Source: Cyclobacteriaceae bacterium (lineage in GTDB: Bacteria; Bacteroidota; Bacteroidia; Cytophagales; Cyclobacteriaceae). From it: a stretch of 64,000 nt of DNA. The notes beneath the pieces were generated by a model. It saw only the letters and a program-made list of their open reading frames with translations, did not search any database and was not told the origin of the DNA. Shown here one piece after another: positions 9,527 to 18,905 of the stretch (its first letter is position 1; every line of letters begins with the position of its first letter). Made by a program: the position numbers and the translations under genes. Where the stretch lies: NCBI GenBank assembly GCA_019638275.1, contig JAHBUC010000003.1, positions 372,001 to 436,000 on the forward strand, in the 5' to 3' direction.

Positions 9527-11911
9527 TCACTCGTCCCGCAATACATTCACCGGATTCATGCGGGCGGTATTATATGTTTTCATACCCACGGTAAGGGCTG
9601 AGGCCACCAGGATAATCAGCGAGGAGATGACCATGGTGGTTACCGTTGCATTTTGATAAAATTTCCAGATGCTACTCATCAACATGCCTGACATGAAGTA
9701 TCCACCGGCAGCACCTAACCCACACGCGATGATCAGGATAATGGCAAACTCGGTATTGATAACGCGTGATATGTTCGTAATAGAAGCGCCCAATACTTTA
9801 CGCACCCCAATTTCTTTCATGCGCTTAATAATATTCAACGATACAAGCGTAAATAATCCGGTAATAGACAACAACACAGCTACAATACCGAGAAACACAA
9901 ACATCTTCACAATGTTCGTATTTACCGTAATGGCTTCTACATTTTCATCATCCATATAACGGCTGGCAAACTTTCTGTTAGGATAAACTTCCTTCCACCG
10001 TTCTTCCATGTATTCGTTTACCGAAACAATTTTATTGGCAGGTGCACTTACTAACAGGTGTCGGTATTTTTCAGGACCGCTGTATCGGATCATCAATGGC
10101 TCATGCTCACGCCACAATCCGTTTGTGTAAACATCTTTCACAACCCCTATTACATACAGCTTAACCGTATCCATCCAAACAATTTCTTTACCCAACGGTT
10201 GGTTCCAGCCAAGCTTTGCCGCCAGTTTTTCAGTAATGATTACCGACTCCTTCTTATCGGTTTCAGAGTCGCGTTCAAAATCACGACCACTCTTTAACGT
10301 AAGCCCTGCTGTTTTGAGGTAATCCGTGCCGATGTGCATGATATCAACTTCAATTTCGGTTGCCTCATGCCTGATGGGGTCATTGTACATGCTGGCAAAA
10401 ATGTGGTGTTCCGATCCGGCAACCGAAATCACATCCGGATGTTGCACCATGATGTCGCGTAGCGCATTGAATTCCGATTCACCGTTTATCCAGGTAAACA
10501 ATACTTCCTTTTGGTTGAACCCCAGATCGAAATCGCGTTGATACCTGGCGTTTTCAGTAAAAGCAATGCTGCACACAATACCGATAAGCGAAATGGCGAA
10601 TTGAAGCGTTAACAAAACGCGGGTGAAATAATTTGTGCCCCCAAACTTCAATTTCCCCTTCAGGATGGCTGTCGGCTGAAACTTGCTGATGTAAAATGCC
10701 GGGTAGCTTCCTGCCAACAATCCCGTAAAGGCCAGTATGCCTATCATCACAAGAAGAAAATCAGGCTCACCAAAATAATTGGTGGTAAGTTTCATGTATG
10801 GCCAAAGTGAATTAAAGGCGGGTATCAACAAAAAGTCGGCTATCAGCATTCCAAAAACCAGTGAGATAAAGCAAACCAACAGGGTTTCACCAATGAACTG
10901 AACGATGAGCTGAGCACGCATACTGCCCATTACTTTTCTGATACCAATTTCTTTCAACCTTCTGGAAGAGATTGCAATTGACGTATTGGTGAGATTGAAA
11001 CAAGCTATTAACAATACGAATATTCCCATAATAGCAACGCCTACAACAGCCGCTATCGGTGATGCATCCCGTGTCCATGTTCCCGGCCGTTCCGAATATG
11101 TGTCGCGAACAGCCATACCTACAAACGAGTCAAGCTTAAACGCGGTAATTATAAAATCCTCCCTGACCTTGTTGTTGTTCTCGATAAATGGTTTTAGCTG
11201 CTCTTCAACTGTTGCTATGCGAGCCGGATCGGGCACTTGCAAGAATAACGTATTCCGGTAATACCAGTTTAAGCCCTGCTCCAGGTTTGGCGCTACATCC
11301 CAGTAGTTGTCGTACAGCGCAAAAGCGTGATCATTGAAACTTGTATTGATTGGCGAATTTTTAAACACTCCACCAATCTCATATTCTTTCGTTTTGCCAT
11401 CGCCAAGCATATGCGTTAGCATTTTGCCGATCACATCCGTATTGCCGAACAACCGTTGCGCCAATTCCTCACTAATCAGTATAGTAGTTTTATTGTTTAT
11501 TGAAGTTTTTGTGCCTGCGATGAATTCGTAGGTAAACATTTCGAAAAAATCGGGATCAACGTACGACAGATTAGCATCAAAAATTTCATCTTCAATTTTA
11601 TATTCTGCATAGGTTCCTGAGTATCGGGTTAAAACTTTAACATCATTAAAATTTTCACGCACAATGGCTCCCAGCGGCACAGGAACATGTCCAAATTCCG
11701 TGGCCTGGCCTTGAAAGCTCCGTATAGAATTTACCCGATAGATCTCTGCCGCCTGCTTATGGTGGCTATCAAAACTTGCATTGAAATCCCAGTTATAATA
11801 GGCAGTAATGCAACATGCAATAGAAATGGCCATACCCAGAACGTTGATGAAGATGTACAGTTTACTCTTCATCATACTCCGGAAGGTAATCAGCAGGTAA
11901 TTTTTGATCAT
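9527..11911 (-). CDS. ABC transporter permease, FtsX/MacB type (permease C)
   Basis: The 794-residue protein starts MIKNYLLITFRSM and has the eight-helix, two-periplasmic-domain organisation of the FtsX/MacB superfamily. FtsX signatures are RLKEIGIRKVMGS after membrane segment 2 and RMKEIGVRKVLGA after segment 6. It lies first of the three permeases, downstream of the ATPase and adaptor genes, with a strong terminator on each side (12074-12100 and 9488-9518). So although the five genes form one functional set by position, they are at least three transcription units. In this family the periplasmic domain usually contacts an adaptor or substrate; the HlyD-type protein at 12910-14160 is the obvious candidate partner. 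The substrate is unknown. Confidence 0.9.
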   Translation of the reverse strand: MIKNYLLITFRSMMKSKLYIFINVLGMAISIACCITAYYNWDFNASFDSHHKQAAEIYRVNSIRSFQGQATEFGHVPVPLGAIVRENFNDVKVLTRYSGTYAEYKIEDEIFDANLSYVDPDFFEMFTYEFIAGTKTSINNKTTILISEELAQRLFGNTDVIGKMLTHMLGDGKTKEYEIGGVFKNSPINTSFNDHAFALYDNYWDVAPNLEQGLNWYYRNTLFLQVPDPARIATVEEQLKPFIENNNKVREDFIITAFKLDSFVGMAVRDTYSERPGTWTRDASPIAAVVGVAIMGIFVLLIACFNLTNTSIAISSRRLKEIGIRKVMGSMRAQLIVQFIGETLLVCFISLVFGMLIADFLLIPAFNSLWPYMKLTTNYFGEPDFLLVMIGILAFTGLLAGSYPAFYISKFQPTAILKGKLKFGGTNYFTRVLLTLQFAISLIGIVCSIAFTENARYQRDFDLGFNQKEVLFTWINGESEFNALRDIMVQHPDVISVAGSEHHIFASMYNDPIRHEATEIEVDIMHIGTDYLKTAGLTLKSGRDFERDSETDKKESVIITEKLAAKLGWNQPLGKEIVWMDTVKLYVIGVVKDVYTNGLWREHEPLMIRYSGPEKYRHLLVSAPANKIVSVNEYMEERWKEVYPNRKFASRYMDDENVEAITVNTNIVKMFVFLGIVAVLLSITGLFTLVSLNIIKRMKEIGVRKVLGASITNISRVINTEFAIILIIACGLGAAGGYFMSGMLMSSIWKFYQNATVTTMVISSLIILVASALTVGMKTYNTARMNPVNVLRDE

Positions 11912-12073
11912 GGAATGAGGGTTGTTAGTTTACGCTATAAGACTGCTTTCTGCTTAAGCAGGTTGCACTATGCCAAAGAAAATGCCAAAGATTTTTTTTG
12001 CCCTCCTGACTTTTAAATCAGGTTTAGCTAAATCAGGTTGTTCAATTTCGCACAGCTATGTGTTCGGGTAAAT

Positions 12074-12100
12074 AAAAAAGTCCGGGTTTGCCCGGACTTT
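12074..12100 (-). terminator. Rho-independent terminator after the ABC ATPase gene
   Basis: AAAGTCCGGG and CCCGGACTTT form a perfect 10-bp GC-rich stem with a four-base loop. On the minus strand it is followed by TTTTTTATTT. It lies about 25 bp downstream of the ATPase stop and is one of the strongest terminators in the window. Confidence 0.9.
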
Positions 12101-12125
12101 CAATAAACAACCTAAACCTATGAGA

Positions 12126-12815
12126 CTATATATGGAATTGCTCTTTGATGTTCTCCGTAACCACTTTACCGTCAAACAGGTTAACAATGCGGTGTGCGTA
12201 GTTGGCATCGTATGGTGAGTGTGTTACCATGATGATGGTTGTTCCCTCTTCATTCAACTGGGAAAGAAGCTTCATTACTTCTTCGCCATTAGCCGAATCC
12301 AGGTTACCCGTAGGTTCATCGGCCAGAATTACTTTAGGCTTGGCAACAATAGCGCGTGAAATAGCCACACGTTGCTGCTGACCACCTGAAAGTTGCTGAG
12401 GGAAGTGATTTCTGCGGTGCATGATGTTCATGCGCTCCAACACTTCTTCTACGCGTTGCTTGCGCTCAGAAGCAGGAACTTTCATGTATAACAACGGAAG
12501 TTCAACGTTTTCGAACACGGTAAGTTCATCAATCAGGTTAAAGCTTTGGAACACGAAACCGATTGAACCCTTACGCAATTGCGCACGCTGGCGCTCAGAG
12601 TATCTGGATACTTCATGTTCGCCAAAATGATATTCACCATTTGACGGATTATCAAGCAAACCCAGGATGTTCAACAGGGTTGATTTACCGCAACCGGAAG
12701 GCCCCATGATGGCCACAAACTCGCCATCTTTAATTTCCAGGTTAATATTGTTCAGGGCGGTTGTCTCTACCTCTTCGGTAGTGTACACTTTTTCAAGATT
12801 CTTTAATTTAATCAT
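12126..12815 (-). CDS. ABC transporter ATP-binding protein, LolD/MacB type
   Basis: The 229-residue nucleotide-binding subunit has a Walker A at 38-46 (GPSGCGKST), Q-loop Gln90, the LSGGQQQRV signature at 142-150, Walker B VILADE at 162-167 followed by the PTGNLDS typical of the LolD/MacB/FtsE subfamily, and the H-loop His199. All catalytic residues are present, so it should be an active ATPase. It is the only ATPase in the set and would have to serve permeases A, B and C, probably as a homodimer under each permease. It follows the adaptor gene after a 94-bp gap and ends at a strong terminator, so adaptor and ATPase form one likely transcript under the control region at 14193-14298. Confidence 0.95.
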   Translation of the reverse strand: MIKLKNLEKVYTTEEVETTALNNINLEIKDGEFVAIMGPSGCGKSTLLNILGLLDNPSNGEYHFGEHEVSRYSERQRAQLRKGSIGFVFQSFNLIDELTVFENVELPLLYMKVPASERKQRVEEVLERMNIMHRRNHFPQQLSGGQQQRVAISRAIVAKPKVILADEPTGNLDSANGEEVMKLLSQLNEEGTTIIMVTHSPYDANYAHRIVNLFDGKVVTENIKEQFHI

Positions 12816-12909
12816 GGCTTGGTTATTTTCAGTGTTAGGATGTTTATGATAAGGATTTAGTTCTTTATTACTCTTTTTATTTTAAAAGGTTACAAGTTTT
12901 ACACAATCG

Positions 12910-14160
12910 TTAGTTCAAAACCAGCACCTCGTTATTTCCAAAATTCTCATACGATGAAGTAATTACACGGTCGCCTGGCTGTAACCCTTCCACCACTTCA
13001 AAATGCTCGGTGTTCTTTCTGCCCAGTTTGACGCTGCGTTTAACCGCCCGGTTACCGTCAGCCTCCAGAACATATACCCAGTTTCCACCGGTGTCCTTAT
13101 AGAAACCGCCAACGGGTAACAACAATTCCTCTGAAGATTGGCCAAGCTCAATTCTTAAACGAAGAGAAAGTCCCCTTCTTATTCCTTGAGGTATTTCACC
13201 AACAAAGTTCATATCCACCGGAAATCGCCCATTAGTAACGTTGGGATACACATAGGTGATTACCAATTCATAATTGTTATTAGCGAAACTCGTTGTACCC
13301 TTCAATCCCTCCGTAATGCGGTGCAGGTAAATTTCATCAATCTCAACACGAACCTTGTAACTACCTACCACATCAACCTGACCTAAACGCTGGCCCGTAT
13401 TTATATTTTGTCCTGGATCAAGCTGTGGCCTGGTAAGCTGCCCATCGATAGGTGCCCGTATAATCAGGTTGTCCAGAATTTTGCTTACACCTTCCAAACT
13501 TTCGGTCATTTTTTGTTCACGGAAAGTAAGCTCACGCAATTGCCTGATCCGATCCAGTGAATCATTCTTGTACACTTCATACGTAATGCGCCTGCGTTCA
13601 AGGTTATATTTATAATCAGCTTCGGTTCTTTCAAACTCCTGCTTTGATATTAATTTCTTTTCAAACAGTTGCTTTTGTCTGAAATACTGAGGCTCCAATA
13701 TCTGCAACTGGTTATCAATCAGCGCAAGTGTTTGGCGTTGCTCCAGGTCGTTACGGGTAATCGCCAATCGGGTATCCCGTTGCCGGGTAATACTCTCATT
13801 CAATTGCGCTTCCTGCTGTAAGACTGTCAGTTCGCGGTTAAGGTTGCTTAGCTCCAGAATTATATCGCCTTTTTTTAACATGGCGCCACTTTCGGCAACA
13901 ATAGACTTGATTGTTCCGCCCTCAACAGCATCCAGGTAAACCGTGCGGCTGGGTTCAACGGTACCGGTTTGAGGAATAAATTCCTGAAAAACACCACGGC
14001 TTACGGTAGAGATGGTGATTTTATCCTTCTCTACTTTGAGTGTTGATCTTCTATCAGCAAACAACAATTGATATCCAACAAAGGAAACAAAGAGGGCAAT
14101 AGCCCCATATGTAGCGATTTTCTTAAGCGTCCAATTCTTCTTCTTTAGCTGACGATCCAT
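12910..14160 (-). CDS. HlyD-family periplasmic adaptor subunit
   Basis: The 416-residue protein has one N-terminal membrane anchor (about 15-34), a split barrel-sandwich (lipoyl-like) domain whose halves are near 62-105 and around IRAPIDGQLT at about 245, a long coiled-coil hairpin between them (about 105-220, rich in Gln, Glu, Arg), then beta-barrel and membrane-proximal domains ending in EGLQPGDRVITSSYENFG. This is the usual order for membrane-fusion proteins of tripartite efflux systems such as MacA. It should bridge the FtsX-type permeases to an outer-membrane channel; no TolC-like gene is in the window. The start ATG lies 34 bp downstream of the sigma-54-like promoter at 14193-14208, which makes it the first gene of the regulated transcript. 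Confidence 0.92.
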   Translation of the reverse strand: MDRQLKKKNWTLKKIATYGAIALFVSFVGYQLLFADRRSTLKVEKDKITISTVSRGVFQEFIPQTGTVEPSRTVYLDAVEGGTIKSIVAESGAMLKKGDIILELSNLNRELTVLQQEAQLNESITRQRDTRLAITRNDLEQRQTLALIDNQLQILEPQYFRQKQLFEKKLISKQEFERTEADYKYNLERRRITYEVYKNDSLDRIRQLRELTFREQKMTESLEGVSKILDNLIIRAPIDGQLTRPQLDPGQNINTGQRLGQVDVVGSYKVRVEIDEIYLHRITEGLKGTTSFANNNYELVITYVYPNVTNGRFPVDMNFVGEIPQGIRRGLSLRLRIELGQSSEELLLPVGGFYKDTGGNWVYVLEADGNRAVKRSVKLGRKNTEHFEVVEGLQPGDRVITSSYENFGNNEVLVLN

Positions 14161-14192
14161 TAATGCAAAAAATTAAATTCATTTACCCGATT

Positions 14193-14208
14193 GCCAACAA
14201 GTGTGCCA
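14193..14208 (-). promoter_or_regulatory. Sigma-54-like -24/-12 promoter facing the HlyD gene
   Basis: On the minus strand TGGCAC, five bases, then TTGG matches the sigma-54 consensus TGGCAC-N5-TTGC at 9 of 10 fixed positions. The one mismatch is the last base of the -12 element. The implied transcription start is near 14182, 22 bp before the HlyD start codon. The adjacent gene for a sigma-54 activator and the palindromes upstream support the call; the -12 mismatch limits it. Confidence 0.45.
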
Positions 14209-14263
14209 AGTGCCATAAACACCCGATAAACCCATATTAAGGGCTTATTCTGACCAGTTTTAC

Positions 14264-14298
14264 GTTCACATGTGAACGAGTCTGTCCGTATGCGGACA
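14264..14298. promoter_or_regulatory. Two palindromes 20 bp apart, probable activator binding sites
   Basis: GTTCACATGTGAAC (14264-14277) is a perfect 14-bp palindrome, and TGTCCGTATGCGGACA (14283-14298) has perfect 6-bp arms around four bases. Their centres are exactly 20 bp apart, two helical turns, so they sit on the same DNA face. They lie about 88 and 108 bp upstream of the predicted sigma-54 start of the HlyD transcript, the usual distance for enhancer sites of NtrC-type activators. Confidence 0.55.
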
Positions 14299-14306
14299 TA
14301 AAAGTT

Positions 14307-14314
14307 TATATTTG
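14307..14314 (+). promoter_or_regulatory. Bacteroidota -7 element (TATATTTG) for the response-regulator gene
   Basis: TATATTTG fits the TAnnTTTG -7 consensus of the Bacteroidota primary sigma factor. It would give a leader of about 95 nt before the ATG at 14414. No convincing -33 TTG is visible at the usual spacing; instead the second palindrome occupies that position, so its ligand could also affect this promoter. Confidence 0.5.
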
Positions 14315-14413
14315 TGATCAGTTTTCATTGAAATTGCTCAAATCTGCATGAAACGAACATCCGGTATCAACTTTGCCAAGACTGCACCATTAACGGACAA
14401 AGACTGATCGACT

Positions 14414-15793
14414 ATGGAACAAAAGCACGGCAAAATTCTGATTGTAGATGATAATGAAGACTTACTGAAAGCCGCGAAAATGTTTTTGAAGCGGCATTTT
14501 GCCCAGGTAGACATTGAGAAAAATCCAGAGGCCATACCGGCCCTGATGAATAACGAAGATTACGATGTGATACTGCTCGACATGAACTTTACCAAAGATG
14601 TGAGCAGTGGCAGCGAGGGATATTATTGGCTTGGAAAAATTCTCGAGCTTGATCCTTCAGCCGTAGTGGTATTGATAACCGCGTATGGCGATGTGCAGAT
14701 GGCGGTAAAAGCGATAAAGGCAGGCGCTACCGATTTCGTTTTGAAGCCCTGGGAAAATGAAAAGTTACTGGCAACGCTATACTCCTCCATGCGCCTGCGC
14801 GAGTCGCGCGATCAGATAGAAACGTTAAAAATCAAAAACCAGGAAATCAACCAGGAACTAAACAAGCGCTTCAGCGAAATCATCGGGCAAAGCACAACCA
14901 TGCAGCGCATCTTTCAAACCATTGATCGGGTGGCGCAAACCGATGCTAATGTGCTGATACTGGGTGAAAATGGAACCGGTAAAGAATTAATTGCACGTGC
15001 CATACATAAGAATTCATCCCGCTCGCACGAAAATTTTGTTGGTGTGGATTTGGGCTCTATAACTGAAACACTTTTTGAGAGTGAACTTTTTGGGCATAAG
15101 AAGGGCGCATTTACCGATGCCAAGGAAGACCGCGCAGGAAGATTTGAATTGGCCAATGGTGGCACTTTGTTTTTAGATGAGATTGGAAACCTTTCCATGC
15201 CTTTGCAAGCCAAGTTGTTGACTGTACTTCAAAACAGAAGGGTTAGTCGTGTAGGGGCCAATAAAGAAACAGCGATTAACATACGGCTTATATCGGCTAC
15301 CAATATGCCGTTGTACGACATGGTGAAAGAAAACCGGTTCAGGCAAGATTTACTTTACCGGATCAACACCATTGAAATTGAAATTCCACCGTTGCGTGAA
15401 CGCCTGGAAGACATCCCCCTACTGGCAAATCATTTTTTAAAGTACTACGCTGAAAAGTACGATAAGTCGGTTAGCAAAATAAGCGATGCCGCAGCTGTGC
15501 GTATGCATAAACATCCCTGGCCCGGAAACATCCGGGAACTGCAACACGCCATTGAGCGTGCCGTAATCCTCAGCAACAATGCTGTGCTGCAACCCGAAGA
15601 TTTTAATTTATCAACGGCCGGACCTAAAGAAGACGGACAATTGAGCCTGGAACAATACAACCTGGAAGAAGTTGAAAAGCTGTTGATCCGAAAAGTGCTC
15701 AAAAAATACAACGGCAACATTACACAAGCCGCAGCCGAACTTGGTCTTACCCGTTCTTCCCTCTATAGAAGGTTAGAAAAGCATGGGCTTTAG
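14414..15793 (+). CDS. Sigma-54-dependent response regulator, NtrC family
   Basis: The 459-residue protein has three domains. The receiver (about 5-125) has the phospho-acceptor Asp56 in VILLDMN. The central AAA+ domain (about 150-385) has Walker A GENGTGKE near 184 and GAFTDA near 232, a common functional variant of the sigma-54-contacting GAFTGA loop. The C-terminal Fis-type helix-turn-helix (about 430-458) contains NITQAAAELGLTRSSLYRRL. All parts needed to activate a sigma-54 promoter are present. It is followed 69 bp later by a histidine kinase gene and is divergent from the HlyD-ABC genes, so it probably controls them through the palindromes at 14264-14298. That link is inference from position. 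Confidence 0.95.
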   Translation: MEQKHGKILIVDDNEDLLKAAKMFLKRHFAQVDIEKNPEAIPALMNNEDYDVILLDMNFTKDVSSGSEGYYWLGKILELDPSAVVVLITAYGDVQMAVKAIKAGATDFVLKPWENEKLLATLYSSMRLRESRDQIETLKIKNQEINQELNKRFSEIIGQSTTMQRIFQTIDRVAQTDANVLILGENGTGKELIARAIHKNSSRSHENFVGVDLGSITETLFESELFGHKKGAFTDAKEDRAGRFELANGGTLFLDEIGNLSMPLQAKLLTVLQNRRVSRVGANKETAINIRLISATNMPLYDMVKENRFRQDLLYRINTIEIEIPPLRERLEDIPLLANHFLKYYAEKYDKSVSKISDAAAVRMHKHPWPGNIRELQHAIERAVILSNNAVLQPEDFNLSTAGPKEDGQLSLEQYNLEEVEKLLIRKVLKKYNGNITQAAAELGLTRSSLYRRLEKHGL

Positions 15794-15862
15794 ACTGAAA
15801 AGTTTCAGGTGCACGATTTAAAGTTGACGCTGAAGCTTTACTTTTACAACACTGCATAGCCC

Positions 15863-17215
15863 GTGAATAACGTATTCAGCGATTTTCGATCCCGCGTTTT
15901 ATTAAGGATAATCCTCATCGGGTTAACCATGGCCCTTTTCGTTTATATGCTCGGCAACGAGAATATGATTTTTGCGGCCATACTTACAGGCATAATCATC
16001 ATTCTTCAACTTGCTGAACTTTTTCGATTTGTAAGTCAAACCAACCGCAAGCTTACCCGCTTCCTCGAATCAGTCAAATATTCTGATTTTATTTCAGGCT
16101 TTACAGCCGACCACAAACTTGGAAGAAGCTTTAAAGATCTTAACCTGGCCTTCAACGAAGTTTTAGAAGCCTTTCGCAAAGCCCGCTCCGAAAAGGAAGA
16201 ACATTGGCAATACCTGAACACCATTGTACAACAGGTTCGTACCGGTATACTCTCCTATGATGCAGAAGGCAACATTGAACTCATAAACGCAAACGCGCGT
16301 AGGTTTATGAATATTCAAGCCATCAAGAAAATTCACGACCTGAAAGAAATAAATCAGAAGTTATATCAATCCATTATAGAAACAGAATCTGGAAAAAGTA
16401 CCTTATATAAAGGCAGTAATGAATTATACCTGACCATTCAGGCCACCGAGCTTCGCATACGCGGAAACGATGTGAGGCTGATTACCCTGCAAAACATCCA
16501 GCCGGAATTGCAAAAGCAAGAGTTAGAGGCCTGGCAGAACCTTACCCGTGTGCTGCGTCATGAAATCATGAACTCCATCACCCCGATTTCATCTCTCACC
16601 TCAACACTAAAAGATGTACTGGAGTATGACCTGCAAAAAAAAGATGGGCACTACGAACTAAAATCTGAAGGCGCAGAAGACTTGAAAGAAGGCCTGAACA
16701 CCATTGAAAACAGAAGCAAGGGGCTGATCAAGTTCATTGATGCCTACCGCGAATACACGTCCCTACCGAAACCAAAGTTAAAGTCAATACGACTAAAAGA
16801 TATTATCGAAAAGGTGGCTACCCTGATGAAGCCTGACATTAAAAAGCATACTATTAATTTCACCTACACGTGTACATCTGAATACCTGACCATACAGGCC
16901 GATGAAGAAATGATTGAGCAGGTGTTGATTAATTTATTGAAAAACGCTGTGGAGGCATTGGTGGAGACGAAAAACCCAATCCTTGAACTTCGCGGGCTTT
17001 ATGATGAGAGTTCAGTTAAAATTGAAGTGATTGACAATGGAGCGGGCATCATCAAGGAAGCCATTGAAAAGATCTTTGTGCCCTTTTACTCTACCAAGCG
17101 CACAGGTTCAGGCATTGGCTTGAGCCTGTCGCGGCAGATCATGCAAATGCATAATGGCTCAATTTCCGTTGAATCCGAGCCAGATGTAAAAACGGTGTTT
17201 ACACTTAGATTTTAA
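15863..17215 (+). CDS. Sensor histidine kinase, NtrY-like
   Basis: The 450-residue kinase starts at GTG. Two membrane segments lie at about 13-30 and 36-57 with only a few residues between them, so there is no real periplasmic sensor and the signal is probably membrane-borne or cytoplasmic. A PAS-like region follows (about 115-215). The H-box is LRHEIMNSITPI with His233; the ATPase domain has the N-box NLLKNAVEAL, G1 VIDNGAGI and G2 GSGIGLSLSRQI. This is the NtrY-type architecture, and it is the evident partner of the upstream regulator. A signal from the cell envelope (for example a substrate of the ABC system) would be consistent, but nothing in the sequence shows it. Confidence 0.93.
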   Translation: MNNVFSDFRSRVLLRIILIGLTMALFVYMLGNENMIFAAILTGIIIILQLAELFRFVSQTNRKLTRFLESVKYSDFISGFTADHKLGRSFKDLNLAFNEVLEAFRKARSEKEEHWQYLNTIVQQVRTGILSYDAEGNIELINANARRFMNIQAIKKIHDLKEINQKLYQSIIETESGKSTLYKGSNELYLTIQATELRIRGNDVRLITLQNIQPELQKQELEAWQNLTRVLRHEIMNSITPISSLTSTLKDVLEYDLQKKDGHYELKSEGAEDLKEGLNTIENRSKGLIKFIDAYREYTSLPKPKLKSIRLKDIIEKVATLMKPDIKKHTINFTYTCTSEYLTIQADEEMIEQVLINLLKNAVEALVETKNPILELRGLYDESSVKIEVIDNGAGIIKEAIEKIFVPFYSTKRTGSGIGLSLSRQIMQMHNGSISVESEPDVKTVFTLRF

Positions 17216-17230
17216 CTTAACTGGTGCGTT

Positions 17231-18244
17231 CTACTTCTTTAATCGCCTCACCGAGGATTTATTCACATTAAAATATTCCGATCCACGCTCCTGTCTTACC
17301 CTTCCCATCCTTCCTCCCTCGTAGGAATATCTGAAATTTCCTTCTACCGTTCCAACAAGTGTACTCGCATCATCTAATACCACGTTAAATTGAAGCCGAT
17401 ACTCCCGTGCTCCACTCAATTTGGTCACCACAACTGAGCCACTGACGGCCTCATAAAAGTCGAAAGTCTCATAATCAAAATACTGAATAACATTAAAGTA
17501 GTTTGTTCCTGTTGTTCCATAGGTAAATGTACCCGTCTGAAATGCAGAAGTACCTAAGGAAAATGCTTCGAAATACAGTTCATATGTGTCATCGGAGTCA
17601 TAGATAATGAAGTCATAGTTGTAATGTCCTCCCAATGCTCCATAATCTGCAATTTCACCAAAATCAGCGCTCCGGCTATCATCACCAACAGTTATACTTC
17701 CGGAAATATTAGGTTCACCAATGTTATTGATTTCTATTACTCCCGAAAAGTTCCCCTCTAGTTTTTTGCCGTCATCATCAATCATGTCAAAGGTAAACGT
17801 ATAAATATCTCCACTAATCGTCAGCTTGATCTTTCCCCCAGCAATAAATACTGGTTCAAGATCATCATCATAAAAAAATAATCCTCCGTCAGTAAAGAGG
17901 CTCCCGGAAGGTATGCTTCCCGATCCATCATAAAAGGAAAATTCTCCGCCTTGAAAATTAGCGGAACCCGCAGAGAACATCTCGAGATATAATCCATATT
18001 CAAAAAGCGGATCATTCGCTTCCGGGTCAATTACCCGATCAATAAAATAAAAGTCGGTGTTGTTGTATGTAACACCTTCCTGAAAAGATCCATAGTTTAT
18101 ACCAAAGGCAAAATCAAGCTTATAATTCTTGCCATTGTAACGAATTACATTTTTTGGAATACCATCTTCATCCTTGCTACAGGATGAAATGATAAACAGC
18201 GAAGCTAACAATAAGCACGAAGCGATTCTAAGTAAATTTTTCAT
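17231..18244 (-). CDS. Hypothetical lipoprotein with repeated beta-strand domains
   Basis: The 337-residue protein has a lipoprotein signal with lipidated Cys22 (FIISSC followed by SKDEDG). The acidic residues just after the cysteine resemble the surface-export signal of Bacteroidota lipoproteins, which would place it outside the outer membrane. The mature part looks like two related halves. Each has a Tyr/Phe-rich segment (FYFIDRVIDP and YDFIIYDSDDTYELYFEAFSLGTSAFQTG), a G-rich turn, and a strand pair that mentions the same G.F.G.I / GTVEGNFRY pattern, so an internal duplication is likely. The C-terminus is unusually basic (RRLKK). No family or function is recognised. It converges with the histidine kinase gene, 15 bp apart. 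Confidence 0.75.
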   Translation of the reverse strand: MKNLLRIASCLLLASLFIISSCSKDEDGIPKNVIRYNGKNYKLDFAFGINYGSFQEGVTYNNTDFYFIDRVIDPEANDPLFEYGLYLEMFSAGSANFQGGEFSFYDGSGSIPSGSLFTDGGLFFYDDDLEPVFIAGGKIKLTISGDIYTFTFDMIDDDGKKLEGNFSGVIEINNIGEPNISGSITVGDDSRSADFGEIADYGALGGHYNYDFIIYDSDDTYELYFEAFSLGTSAFQTGTFTYGTTGTNYFNVIQYFDYETFDFYEAVSGSVVVTKLSGAREYRLQFNVVLDDASTLVGTVEGNFRYSYEGGRMGRVRQERGSEYFNVNKSSVRRLKK

Positions 18245-18339
18245 AACGGGACGTTAATTTTATACAAGTACAGACTCACGCGACTAATGATTCAAAGAAA
18301 ACTTTAGCATGCGCTTCAGAACCTATCCTTCCTATCCAG

Positions 18340-18834
18340 TTACGCTAAAAATTCATCCCACTCGTTTCCATGGTGCGTAGAGAGTTCGCGGAGAAAAAGT
18401 GAGTACGAGGGCTTATGCGGTTTTTTTCTTAACGGCATACCGGCTTCCTCCGGGGTAAAGTCGCCTTTCTTCGCGTTACAACTTTTGCAGGCAGTCACCA
18501 GGTTTACCCAGGTGTGCTGCCCGCCTTTTGAACTTGGAATAATATGGTCTAATGTAAGCTCTCTTTTTGTACCACAATACTGGCACTCAAAATTGTCGCG
18601 CTTAAAAATGTTCTGTCGTGTTAACGCCACCCCCTTATAGGGTGCCCGTACATACCGGTTTAGCCGGATTACTGAGGGCATTGGGAAACTCTGTGTAACC
18701 GAATGCAGTTTATGCCCATTGGCCGGGCGGATCATCTCGCTTTTGTTCAAGTACACCAGCACAAAAGCACGTTGCACGGAACAAACCATCAACGGGCTGA
18801 AATCCTGATTTAGCACCAAAACCCTGCTATTCAT
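18340..18834 (-). CDS. HNH endonuclease family protein
   Basis: The 164-residue protein has a compact zinc-binding HNH domain at about 80-124: Cys84-x2-Cys87 (CQYC), the DHIIP core with Asp96-His97, Asn111, and Cys116-x2-Cys119 followed by Asn120 (CKSCN). These are the residues that hold zinc and the catalytic magnesium in the McrA-like HNH group. The N-terminal 75 residues (MNSRVLVLNQDFSPL) are the conserved lead-in of a chromosomal HNH family widespread in Bacteroidota, with no phage or restriction context here. The actual substrate is unknown; a housekeeping nucleic-acid role is more likely than homing because no intron or intein is near. It follows the NlpC/P60 gene on the same strand after 71 bp. 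Confidence 0.9.
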   Translation of the reverse strand: MNSRVLVLNQDFSPLMVCSVQRAFVLVYLNKSEMIRPANGHKLHSVTQSFPMPSVIRLNRYVRAPYKGVALTRQNIFKRDNFECQYCGTKRELTLDHIIPSSKGGQHTWVNLVTACKSCNAKKGDFTPEEAGMPLRKKPHKPSYSLFLRELSTHHGNEWDEFLA

Positions 18835-18905
18835 GCAGGTAATTTACTTGCATTCTGTTTACGATGCAAGACGGCATACCTAAAGGAATGGCCTGACTAC
18901 AGGCA

